From Saprospiraceae bacterium (GTDB lineage Bacteria; Bacteroidota; Bacteroidia; Chitinophagales; Saprospiraceae): 64,000 bases of DNA. Below the pieces are notes generated by a model. That model had not been told where the DNA came from. It worked only from the letters and a program-made list of their open reading frames with translations, and made no database searches. The translations under genes and the position numbers were made by a program. The DNA is taken from positions 2,580,501-2,644,500 of the forward strand of contig JADJWV010000002.1 in NCBI GenBank assembly GCA_016716185.1. The letters run 5' to 3'. Positions 27,288 to 34,357 of the stretch are shown in pieces (the first letter of the stretch is position 1; every line of letters starts with the position of its first letter).

Positions 27288-28543
27288 TATCTGATTTTCA
27301 GAGTTATGATGGTCAATACCGCCAGAAATACCGTAACTATCCAGAAGCGAACAGCTATGGATGCTTCATGTATTCCTTTTTTCTGGAAATGGTGATGCAA
27401 TGGAGACATGAGGAAGATTCTCTTTCCTTCGCCATATTTCCATTTGGTGTATTTGAAATAACCCACCTGCAATACAACTGACAAATTTTCTATAAAAAAT
27501 ACTCCGCATAACAGAGGAATGAGTAGTTCTTTTCGAAGGATAATGGCCATAGCAGCGATAATACCACCAATGGCAAGGCTCCCTGTATCGCCCATAAACA
27601 CTTTGGCCGGAAATGCATTGTACCAAAGGAAGCCAACGCAAGCCCCAACAAATGCGGCAGAAAAGATTACAAGTTCACCGGTGTAGGGCAAATAAAAGAT
27701 ATTGAGATAATCTGCAACCCGTGCGTTTCCAGAAACATAAGCCAATACAGCCAACGTCGCAGCGATTATAGCAGAGACTCCAGTTGCTAGTCCGTCGAGC
27801 CCATCCGTTAAATTTGCAGCATTGGAAACCGCTGTTACAATAAAGATCACGATTGGAATAAAAACCAACCAGATCCAGGTATGTGCATTGTCGCCGAAAA
27901 ATTCTACAATCCAGTAATAATCAAATCTGTTTCCCTTTAAAAAGGGTACATTGGTAAGCTGGGTTTTTACATACACGAACTCGGTAGTCAGGTTTTTTAC
28001 GGCATCGTAAGAAGTAAACTCTTCAACGATAAGATATTGCTGCTTCAAGGCTTCAACTTTTGGCATGCGCACCAGAACTTTTTCGTGATACAGCATGACC
28101 ACTGCGATCACCAAACCACAAACGATTTGTCCTGCTATTTTAAAAGCAGCCTTGAGCCCCTGTTTATCTTTAAGAAAAACCTTTATGTAATCATCTGCAA
28201 ACCCAATAAGTCCCATCCATATCGTTGTGAATAAAACCAACTGAATGTAGACATTGTCCAACCTGGTAAGCAATATAGTTGGAATGACGATGGCCAAAAT
28301 AATAATGATTCCACCCATTGTGGGTGTGCCTTCCTTTTCTTTTTGTCCGATAAGTCCCAGGTCGCGGACGGTTTCTCCGATTTGAAGCTTTTTCAGTTTA
28401 CGGATGATGGACCCGCCCAGGATCATGGAAATTACCAAAGACAAGAGTATGGCCAAAGCAGCTCTGAAAGAAATATACTGAAATAGCCTGCCACCAGGCA
28501 AGTGAAATATTTTTTCTATAAATTGAAATAAATAGTAAAGCAT
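27287..28543 (-). CDS. mraY: Phospho-N-acetylmuramoyl-pentapeptide transferase MraY
   Basis: A polytopic membrane enzyme that transfers phospho-MurNAc-pentapeptide to undecaprenyl phosphate, giving lipid I. Catalytic motifs are FADDYIKV, NAANLTDGLDGLATG and the HHHFQKKG loop near the C-terminus. At 418 residues it is about 55 longer than E. coli MraY. The extra length lies mainly between the DDY helix and the NLTDGLDG motif (around residues 165-235, ending near RFDYYWIVEFFG), an insertion seen in other Bacteroidota. It is separated from murE by 185 bp that contain a long hairpin. Confidence 0.97.
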   Translation of the reverse strand: MLYYLFQFIEKIFHLPGGRLFQYISFRAALAILLSLVISMILGGSIIRKLKKLQIGETVRDLGLIGQKEKEGTPTMGGIIIILAIVIPTILLTRLDNVYIQLVLFTTIWMGLIGFADDYIKVFLKDKQGLKAAFKIAGQIVCGLVIAVVMLYHEKVLVRMPKVEALKQQYLIVEEFTSYDAVKNLTTEFVYVKTQLTNVPFLKGNRFDYYWIVEFFGDNAHTWIWLVFIPIVIFIVTAVSNAANLTDGLDGLATGVSAIIAATLAVLAYVSGNARVADYLNIFYLPYTGELVIFSAAFVGACVGFLWYNAFPAKVFMGDTGSLAIGGIIAAMAIILRKELLIPLLCGVFFIENLSVVLQVGYFKYTKWKYGEGKRIFLMSPLHHHFQKKGIHEASIAVRFWIVTVFLAVLTIITLKIR

Positions 28544-28621
28544 GTCGGTGGTTTGCTATTCTACAACTGCAATTAGATTTCTGTTCTCTAATTTTCGAAT
28601 TTTAAAATTTTTTGTTGAAAA

Positions 28622-28677
28622 TAACAGTACAGCAGGGACCTGATCCCTTTGGTCACAATCCTCTGCTGTAACTGTTA
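28622..28677 (-). promoter_or_regulatory. Long stem-loop in the murE-mraY intergenic gap
   Basis: AACAGTACAGCAGGGA (28623-28638) is nearly perfectly complementary to TCCTCTGCTGTAACTGTT (28659-28676), giving about 16 base pairs with two single-base bulges. The 20-nt loop can form a further GACC/GGTC pairing. On the minus strand it is followed only by the imperfect U-rich TTATTTTC, so it is not a classical terminator. It could attenuate, stabilise or process the dcw transcript. Confidence 0.55.
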
Positions 28678-28728
28678 AAACCAACCTGAGAATGATAATA
28701 GAACCTACTCTATTTTCTTTTATATCTT

Positions 28729-30180
28729 CTACAAAAATGTATTCAAAATTTTCTTATCGTCGAAAGGCAACTTTTCACCTTTCACTTCCTGATATTTTTC
28801 ATGCCCTTTTCCGGCAACGAGAATAATATCATTTTTACTCCCAAGCAGACAAGCAGATCTTATCGCTTGTTCCCGGTCTTCTATGACCAGTACTTTATTT
28901 TTAAATATTTCATCTACACCTTCCAACATATCAGCAATGATATCGCTGGGTTTCTCACTCCTCGGATTATCTGAGGTGAGTATTACTTTGTCGCTCAATA
29001 TACATGCCGTGCTGGCCATCAGTGGTCTTTTTAATTTATCTCTGTCGCCTCCACACCCTACCACAGTGACAATTTGCTGATCCTTTTCTTTTATTTCAAT
29101 AATATTATTCAAAATTTTTTGCAATGCATCGGGAGTATGAGCATAATCTACTATGGCCATTTTTCCGGTTGTTTTTCCTTTGATGTATTCAAATCTTCCC
29201 TCTACCGGATTCAATGCTGACATGGCTCTCAATAAATCATGCAATGGTATCCCAAGACATAAAGCTCCTGTGTAAACTGCCAGCAGATTGTAGGCATTGA
29301 AGACTCCCATCAACTTTGAATACCATTCTACCTGATCAAAACTCAGATGCAATCCATTCAAACTATTTTCCAGAATTCTTCCTTTGTGATCAGCAATATT
29401 TTGAAAACTATAAAATACTTTATTTGCTTTTGAGTTTTGTACCATAACGGATGCGTTTACATCATCTCCGTTTAATATTGCAAAAGCATCTGAATTCAAA
29501 CGATCAAAGAACTTTTTCTTTGCATATATATAATTGCGAAATGTGCCATGGTAATCGAGATGGTCATGAGTGATGTTTGTGAATAAGGCACAAGTATATT
29601 CCAGCCCATCTATCCTTCCCTGGTCTATCGCATGAGAACTGACCTCCATAAACACATGACTGCATTGTCTGACATGCATTTCATGAAGCAGTTCGTAGAG
29701 TTGAATCTGATCCGGTGTTGTATGCGTAGATGGCCTTGGTTCTGCAACAATCCGGTTTTCAACCGTCGAAATGAGTCCACAACGGTAACCCAAACCAGAA
29801 AACAACTCAAAAAGTAAACTCGCTACAGTTGTTTTCCCATTCGTACCAGTTACCCCGGTTATGATCAAATCTGATATACGCCGATCGTAAAATTGGTGCA
29901 GGACTTTTCCTAAAAATGAAGACAGATCATCGCTTTGAAAGTAGCTTATACCTTCAATAATATTCTCCGGAAACTGTTGACAAAATATAATGCTACAACC
30001 TTTTGCAACAGCTCCTGAAATAAAATGATGACCATCCAGCTGCGATCCTTTCTTCGCCACAAAAACTGTGTACTCATCGACTTTCCTGGAATCGAAGGTG
30101 AATCCATGAACCTGTTTGTCTAATGAGCCTTCCGAGCGAAAATCGGAGATCCCGGACAATATGTCTGCTAAGTTTTTCAA
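28729..30180 (-). CDS. murE: UDP-MurNAc-L-Ala-D-Glu--meso-diaminopimelate ligase MurE
   Basis: A 483-residue Mur ligase that adds the third amino acid to the peptide stem. The ATP loop is GVTGTNGKTTVASLL (residue ~108), followed by THTTPDQIQLY, ITHDHLDYHGTF and VDYAHTPDALQ. The substrate-selecting loop reads TSDNPRSEKP; the DNPR motif is the mark of enzymes using meso-diaminopimelate rather than lysine. GKGHEKYQ follows near the C-terminus. It lies 8 bp after ftsI. Confidence 0.97.
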   Translation of the reverse strand: MKNLADILSGISDFRSEGSLDKQVHGFTFDSRKVDEYTVFVAKKGSQLDGHHFISGAVAKGCSIIFCQQFPENIIEGISYFQSDDLSSFLGKVLHQFYDRRISDLIITGVTGTNGKTTVASLLFELFSGLGYRCGLISTVENRIVAEPRPSTHTTPDQIQLYELLHEMHVRQCSHVFMEVSSHAIDQGRIDGLEYTCALFTNITHDHLDYHGTFRNYIYAKKKFFDRLNSDAFAILNGDDVNASVMVQNSKANKVFYSFQNIADHKGRILENSLNGLHLSFDQVEWYSKLMGVFNAYNLLAVYTGALCLGIPLHDLLRAMSALNPVEGRFEYIKGKTTGKMAIVDYAHTPDALQKILNNIIEIKEKDQQIVTVVGCGGDRDKLKRPLMASTACILSDKVILTSDNPRSEKPSDIIADMLEGVDEIFKNKVLVIEDREQAIRSACLLGSKNDIILVAGKGHEKYQEVKGEKLPFDDKKILNTFL

Positions 30181-30188
30181 AGAACGTT

Positions 30189-32300
30189 TTATTTCAGAAT
30201 AACTTCGACAACCGGTCCTTTGACAATTGTACCGGGCGGAATATTCTGGTATATTATTTTCCCGTTTCCACGGGGTATTAATTTGGCTTTGTAAGTGTCC
30301 ATCAGATAACTCGCATCTCTGAGACCCATTCCCGACAGATCGGGCATCACATTTGCTTCATAATAACATTCGTTAATTTCTATACTTTCCGATCCTGTAT
30401 ACGTAGTTACCCACTCTTTTTTAAGTTCAGATCGAAACGGCAAACCGATGAACTTAAAAATCTGTTTAAAATCCTCATGCATTCCCTTGTTTCCAACCGG
30501 CAATCGCTCGGATGCAAGAGCTGCTTTGGGTTCGATATTTAATACTGCATTTTTCGAAAATTCTGTACGCATGCAACGGTCGGCGATCCTTTTGAAAACA
30601 GGTGCAGCTACTTCAGAACCATAGTATGCAGAATGCTGGGGATTGTAGATGACTACAATACACGAGTACACCGGATTATCCGCAGGAAAGAAACCTGCAA
30701 AAGAAGCCTGATAAGTTTTGTTGGCTGCATCTTTATGAAAATAATTGGTTACCGCTGTCCCGGTTTTTCCAGCTATTTCGAATAAATCAGAGTCAATATT
30801 TTTTGCAGTTCCTCTTTTAACTACAGCTTTCATCAATGCAAATACAACATTCAGGGTTTGCTCTGAGATCAACGTGTCCTGCGATGTTACAGCATCGAAT
30901 TTTTTAACCAGCGTGTGCCCATTATACACTGCATCAACCAACCGCGGTGCAACGCGTTTTCCCCTGTTTGCAACCGTATTGTAAAAGGTCAGTATCTGCA
31001 GTGGAGTCAATTGCAATTCATATCCTACCGACATCCAGGGAAGACTGGTACCGTACCAGATATTTTTATTTTTCTTTGGATCCTTTAAAATCGGATCAGG
31101 TTCGCCGTCAATTTCAATATCCGTTTTAATATGAATACCTAATTTTTTCAAATAATCAACAAACAATTTTGGGTTTTTAGAAAATTGAGCTTGAACCAGT
31201 TTCGAAATTCCCACATTGGATGATTGGATAAAAGAATAGGCAAGATCCTTCTGATGGATCCCGTGTATTTTGGAGTCATACATATTCCTGTCATAAAACC
31301 TGCATACACCACCTTCGAGATCTACACTTGCTGAAGTGTCAAGACCTGCCACTTCCAACAAAGCAATCAAAGATGCCAGTTTAAAAGTTGAACCAGGTTC
31401 TGTTGAATTTGCTATGGCATAGTTATAATCTTCTACCAGCTCGGCTTTTTCATTCCACCCAAGGTTAGCAATTGCTTTAATCGCCCCGGTTTCAACTTCC
31501 ATCACAACAGCACATCCACTTTCAGCTTGGTGTGACCGGATGGCGTCTTCAAGTGCCAACTCTGCAACTTCCTGAATTCCCGTATTGATGGTAGAATTAA
31601 CATCCATCCCTTTTTGCGGTAGAATTTCTTCAAGACCACTTACAGGAAAGTATATATTCGCACCTACTTTACGCGAAACCCGGTGCCCCACTTTTCCCTG
31701 CAAATACTTATCAAAACTTTTTTCAAGTCCGATAGCATCCGCATTTTTTCGATTCAATCCTACGGTTCTGCTGGCCAATTGTTGAAATGGTTTGATCCTT
31801 CTGGTTTCCGATTTAATGATCAACCCTCCCGTATTTGCACCTAAATTGAATAGAGGAAATTCACGGATCGTCGACATTTGTTCGTAATTCAAATTTTTCC
31901 CGATTAAAAAATACCTGTTCTCTTTTTTGAAAGCATTTTTCAGCAAAATTTTTACCTCTTCCTTCGTTTTGGCTTTATACAAATACGATTGTAGTGCATG
32001 GGCCAACGAATCAATTTTCTGGTAGAACAGCTGCGGCTTCAGACCAGCAGCTTTCATATCCATTCGTATTTCAAAGATCGGTTGTGAAGTCGCCAACGGA
32101 CTTCCATCATCAGACAATATCCTTCCTCGTTCCGCTTCAACGGACTCTACTCTATAATACAATTCTTTACTCCTTTCTCTAAGCTTACCTCCTTCAAAAA
32201 CATGAATCTTGGTTGCTTTCCAAATTAAAACCAATGCTACCAATACAAATATTGTAAGTACTGTATATACGCGAGTTAAGAATTCCCTTTTGCGATCCAT
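30189..32300 (-). CDS. ftsI: Septal transpeptidase FtsI (class B PBP) with C-terminal PASTA domain
   Basis: A 703-residue class B penicillin-binding protein that crosslinks septal peptidoglycan. It has one N-terminal membrane helix (residues ~10-28) and a dimerisation/pedestal domain (~45-230). The transpeptidase domain has the active-site serine in STFK near residue 304, SSNVG as the second motif, and KTGT as the third. The last ~60 residues (MPDLSGMGLRDASYLMDTY...IPPGTIV) form a PASTA domain, as in SpoVD-type PBPs. The start shares one base with the stop of the ftsL-like gene. Confidence 0.95.
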   Translation of the reverse strand: MDRKREFLTRVYTVLTIFVLVALVLIWKATKIHVFEGGKLRERSKELYYRVESVEAERGRILSDDGSPLATSQPIFEIRMDMKAAGLKPQLFYQKIDSLAHALQSYLYKAKTKEEVKILLKNAFKKENRYFLIGKNLNYEQMSTIREFPLFNLGANTGGLIIKSETRRIKPFQQLASRTVGLNRKNADAIGLEKSFDKYLQGKVGHRVSRKVGANIYFPVSGLEEILPQKGMDVNSTINTGIQEVAELALEDAIRSHQAESGCAVVMEVETGAIKAIANLGWNEKAELVEDYNYAIANSTEPGSTFKLASLIALLEVAGLDTSASVDLEGGVCRFYDRNMYDSKIHGIHQKDLAYSFIQSSNVGISKLVQAQFSKNPKLFVDYLKKLGIHIKTDIEIDGEPDPILKDPKKNKNIWYGTSLPWMSVGYELQLTPLQILTFYNTVANRGKRVAPRLVDAVYNGHTLVKKFDAVTSQDTLISEQTLNVVFALMKAVVKRGTAKNIDSDLFEIAGKTGTAVTNYFHKDAANKTYQASFAGFFPADNPVYSCIVVIYNPQHSAYYGSEVAAPVFKRIADRCMRTEFSKNAVLNIEPKAALASERLPVGNKGMHEDFKQIFKFIGLPFRSELKKEWVTTYTGSESIEINECYYEANVMPDLSGMGLRDASYLMDTYKAKLIPRGNGKIIYQNIPPGTIVKGPVVEVILK

Positions 32301-32632
32301 CAGTCTCTCTTCTCCTTTTGAATCAGTATATGTGGCGGCTGTTCCTTGATTATTATTTCTTTACCGGAAACCTTTTTACCAACCTGTTCTTCCATTCCTT
32401 CGTACAACATATCTGCTTTGATGGTCCAGTAGTTCCATTTTAATTTAGTGATGTCCTTTTCCAGAATTTGTATTTTACGCAAACGGTATTCTGTGTATTG
32501 AACATTTCCAATATAAATTAAAACCAGCCCGAATAAAAACAAGACAAACATTTTATTTTTCCAAACAACCATCGCACTTACTGAAGGGTATTTGGTTTTA
32601 TTTATTTTAGGTGGTTTTGTATACTCCATCAT
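32300..32632 (-). CDS. ftsL: FtsL-like division protein
   Basis: About 110 residues: a basic cytoplasmic tail, one membrane helix (MFVLFLFGLVLIYIGNVQY) and a short helical periplasmic part (YRLRKIQILEKDITKLKWNYWTIK) suited to a coiled coil. This is the topology of FtsL, which pairs with FtsB/FtsQ in the divisome. The sequence itself is poorly conserved, and the position between rsmH and ftsI is the main evidence. An upstream ATG at 32653 would overlap rsmH. The tandem ATGs at 32632/32629, just past the rsmH stop, are preferred. Confidence 0.82.
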   Translation of the reverse strand: MMEYTKPPKINKTKYPSVSAMVVWKNKMFVLFLFGLVLIYIGNVQYTEYRLRKIQILEKDITKLKWNYWTIKADMLYEGMEEQVGKKVSGKEIIIKEQPPHILIQKEKRD

Positions 32633-32636
32633 TGTT

Positions 32637-33536
32637 TTAAAGTTTTTCCGCAACTCTCAGTTTCGCTGATCTTGATCTGGAATTTGAATTCAATTCAATT
32701 TCATCCGGAACCAAAGCATGCTTATACAAAGACCTGAACGGAATTTTTTCCAAGTCTGCATTTTCAGCAGACGGATTTCCCGACCGCATCCACTTTTTGA
32801 CAACGCGATCTTCCAAACTGTGATAGCTGATCACAACCATCCGACCTCCTTGTCTAAGACAACTTGCACTTTGCTCCATCAAAGCATGCAAAGACTCAAG
32901 TTCACCGTTTACTTCCATTCTGATTGCCTGAAAAAGCTGTGCTAAAAATTTTTGCTTTTTGCCATATACAAATAACTCAGCCCATCTTGCAAAATCCATA
33001 CAGGAATTGAAAATCCTTTTTTGTCGTTCTTTTACCAATGCAGAAGCAATTTGTCTGGAATTGGTCAGTTCGCCGTATTCACTGATAATTTGCTCCAGTT
33101 CTTTTTCGGAATACTGCATGATTACATTTTTCGCAGTTAACTTTTGGTCTTTATTCATTCGCATATCGAGATCAGCTGACGAGTAATATGAAAATCCTCT
33201 GCTGTTGTTATCGAGGTGAAATGAAGACAAACCCAAATCTGCTAAAATGCCATGGACTTTATCCTGTTTATAATATCGCAAATACTTCTTTAAGTATTTA
33301 AAATCAGAATGTATAAATTCAATTCTTTCATCTTCCGGAATGTTAGCGATCGCCGATTTATCCCGGTCAAAAACATACAATTTACCCCGGTTCGAAAGCG
33401 ATTCCAAAATTTTCCGACTATGTCCTCCTCCACCAAATGTCACATCCACATAAATACCATCGGGATCAGTTACCAGATTCTGAATGGACAAGCCCAACAA
33501 AACTGGCTGGTGTCTATATACTGGAGGTTCAGACAT
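32637..33536 (-). CDS. rsmH: 16S rRNA (cytosine(1402)-N(4))-methyltransferase RsmH
   Basis: A SAM-dependent methyltransferase of about 299 residues that modifies C1402 in the ribosomal P site. Motifs: YRHQPVLL at the N-terminus, SAM loop VDVTFGGGGHSRKIL, ADLGLSSFHLD, QLFQAIRMEVNGEL and VVISYHSLEDRVVKKW. The frame is open to 33578, but family members begin at the MSEPPVYRHQ start used here. This ATG lies inside the last codons of mraZ, an 8-bp overlap. Confidence 0.96.
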   Translation of the reverse strand: MSEPPVYRHQPVLLGLSIQNLVTDPDGIYVDVTFGGGGHSRKILESLSNRGKLYVFDRDKSAIANIPEDERIEFIHSDFKYLKKYLRYYKQDKVHGILADLGLSSFHLDNNSRGFSYYSSADLDMRMNKDQKLTAKNVIMQYSEKELEQIISEYGELTNSRQIASALVKERQKRIFNSCMDFARWAELFVYGKKQKFLAQLFQAIRMEVNGELESLHALMEQSASCLRQGGRMVVISYHSLEDRVVKKWMRSGNPSAENADLEKIPFRSLYKHALVPDEIELNSNSRSRSAKLRVAEKL

Positions 33537-33978
33537 CTTTATGTCCAAATACTTCTTCTGCCAGGGAAGAGAAATCACCAGGCTCCCTGTCCACCATATT
33601 CAGGTATTGCTCTTTCGCCCAGACTTCAATTTGTTGATGATAGGCAAGCAAAACCAAATCCAATCTAATCCCTGCATAGTTGCAGAGCAGTTTGGGTAAG
33701 AGTATACGCCCTGATGCATCAGGCTGAAGCACGGTAGCCCCCCGATAAAAATATCGGGCGAATTCTCTGTTCTTTTTAATATAAGGATTGAGCTGATTGA
33801 CTTCCTTCGTCTTTTCTATCCAGACTGTCTCCGGATAAAGGAGCAAACATTTTTCAAAACCCCGGTTCACAACGAGCCGAACATCACTTTCGCCGAATTG
33901 AGACATAAGAATAGAAGGAAGGCGCAATCTGCCCTTACTATCCATTTTTACATCGTACTCACCATTTAGATTGTACAT
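33529..33978 (-). CDS. mraZ: Transcriptional regulator MraZ
   Basis: A 149-residue protein with two AbrB/SpoVT-like MraZ domains. The two DNA-contacting loops read DSKGRLRLPSIL (near residue 12) and DASGRILLPKLL (near residue 88), matching the family D-x-K/S-G-R-x-x-L/I-P pattern. MraZ binds phased direct repeats upstream of its own gene and represses the dcw operon in E. coli. A matching repeat array is present just upstream. It is the first gene of the cluster. Confidence 0.96.
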   Translation of the reverse strand: MYNLNGEYDVKMDSKGRLRLPSILMSQFGESDVRLVVNRGFEKCLLLYPETVWIEKTKEVNQLNPYIKKNREFARYFYRGATVLQPDASGRILLPKLLCNYAGIRLDLVLLAYHQQIEVWAKEQYLNMVDREPGDFSSLAEEVFGHKDV

Positions 33979-34004
33979 GTTCTACTCAGTTGGTTTCCTA
34001 GGAA

Positions 34005-34012
34005 CAAATGTA
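34005..34012 (-). promoter_or_regulatory. -7 promoter element TACATTTG of the dcw cluster
   Basis: Exact TAnnTTTG match on the minus strand, 26 bp upstream of the mraZ ATG. The expected -33 region falls on the MraZ-type boxes at 34023-34046. Confidence 0.68.
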
Positions 34013-34022
34013 TAACTAATTT

Positions 34023-34046
34023 CCACATTTTCCCACTTTCTACCAC
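34023..34046 (-). promoter_or_regulatory. Putative MraZ operator, three GTGG boxes in 10-bp phase
   Basis: On the minus strand GTGG occurs three times in a row at exactly 10-bp spacing: plus-strand CCAC at 34023-34026, 34033-34036 and 34043-34046. Each box is followed by an A-rich spacer. MraZ of other bacteria binds TGGG/GTGG-type direct repeats with one-helical-turn spacing upstream of mraZ. The boxes cover the -33 promoter region, which fits autorepression. Confidence 0.68.
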
Positions 34047-34357
34047 AAAAAAAATAATTTTTTTTTTAATATGAATGATGCTGATAATCAGTACCTAATA
34101 ACTCAATTTTCGAAAATGTTGGAAATCAGCTATTTATATAAAATATTGAAATAATACGTATATAGTTCATTATACATATAATACACATAAATATAAATAA
34201 TATATATTTATTGCGATCAAGTTGTTCTTTAGTGAGGGGCCCGGTATGCTATTTAAACCCCTATGTATATCATGTGATCCTGATAACTTTCCTTTCATAT
34301 TCTTGTTAGAATACTCAATCACATCTCTTTTTTCAATACGGCACAATACATATTCAC

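Larger units (their letters stand above)
33979..34357. other. Divergent control region between mraZ and sucA
   Basis: 379 bp without a gene. The mraZ side holds the -7 element and three MraZ boxes. The middle (about 34060-34215) is extremely AT-rich with repeated TATA/AATA runs and an 11-base T tract. On the sucA side no consensus promoter is clear. Confidence 0.6.
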
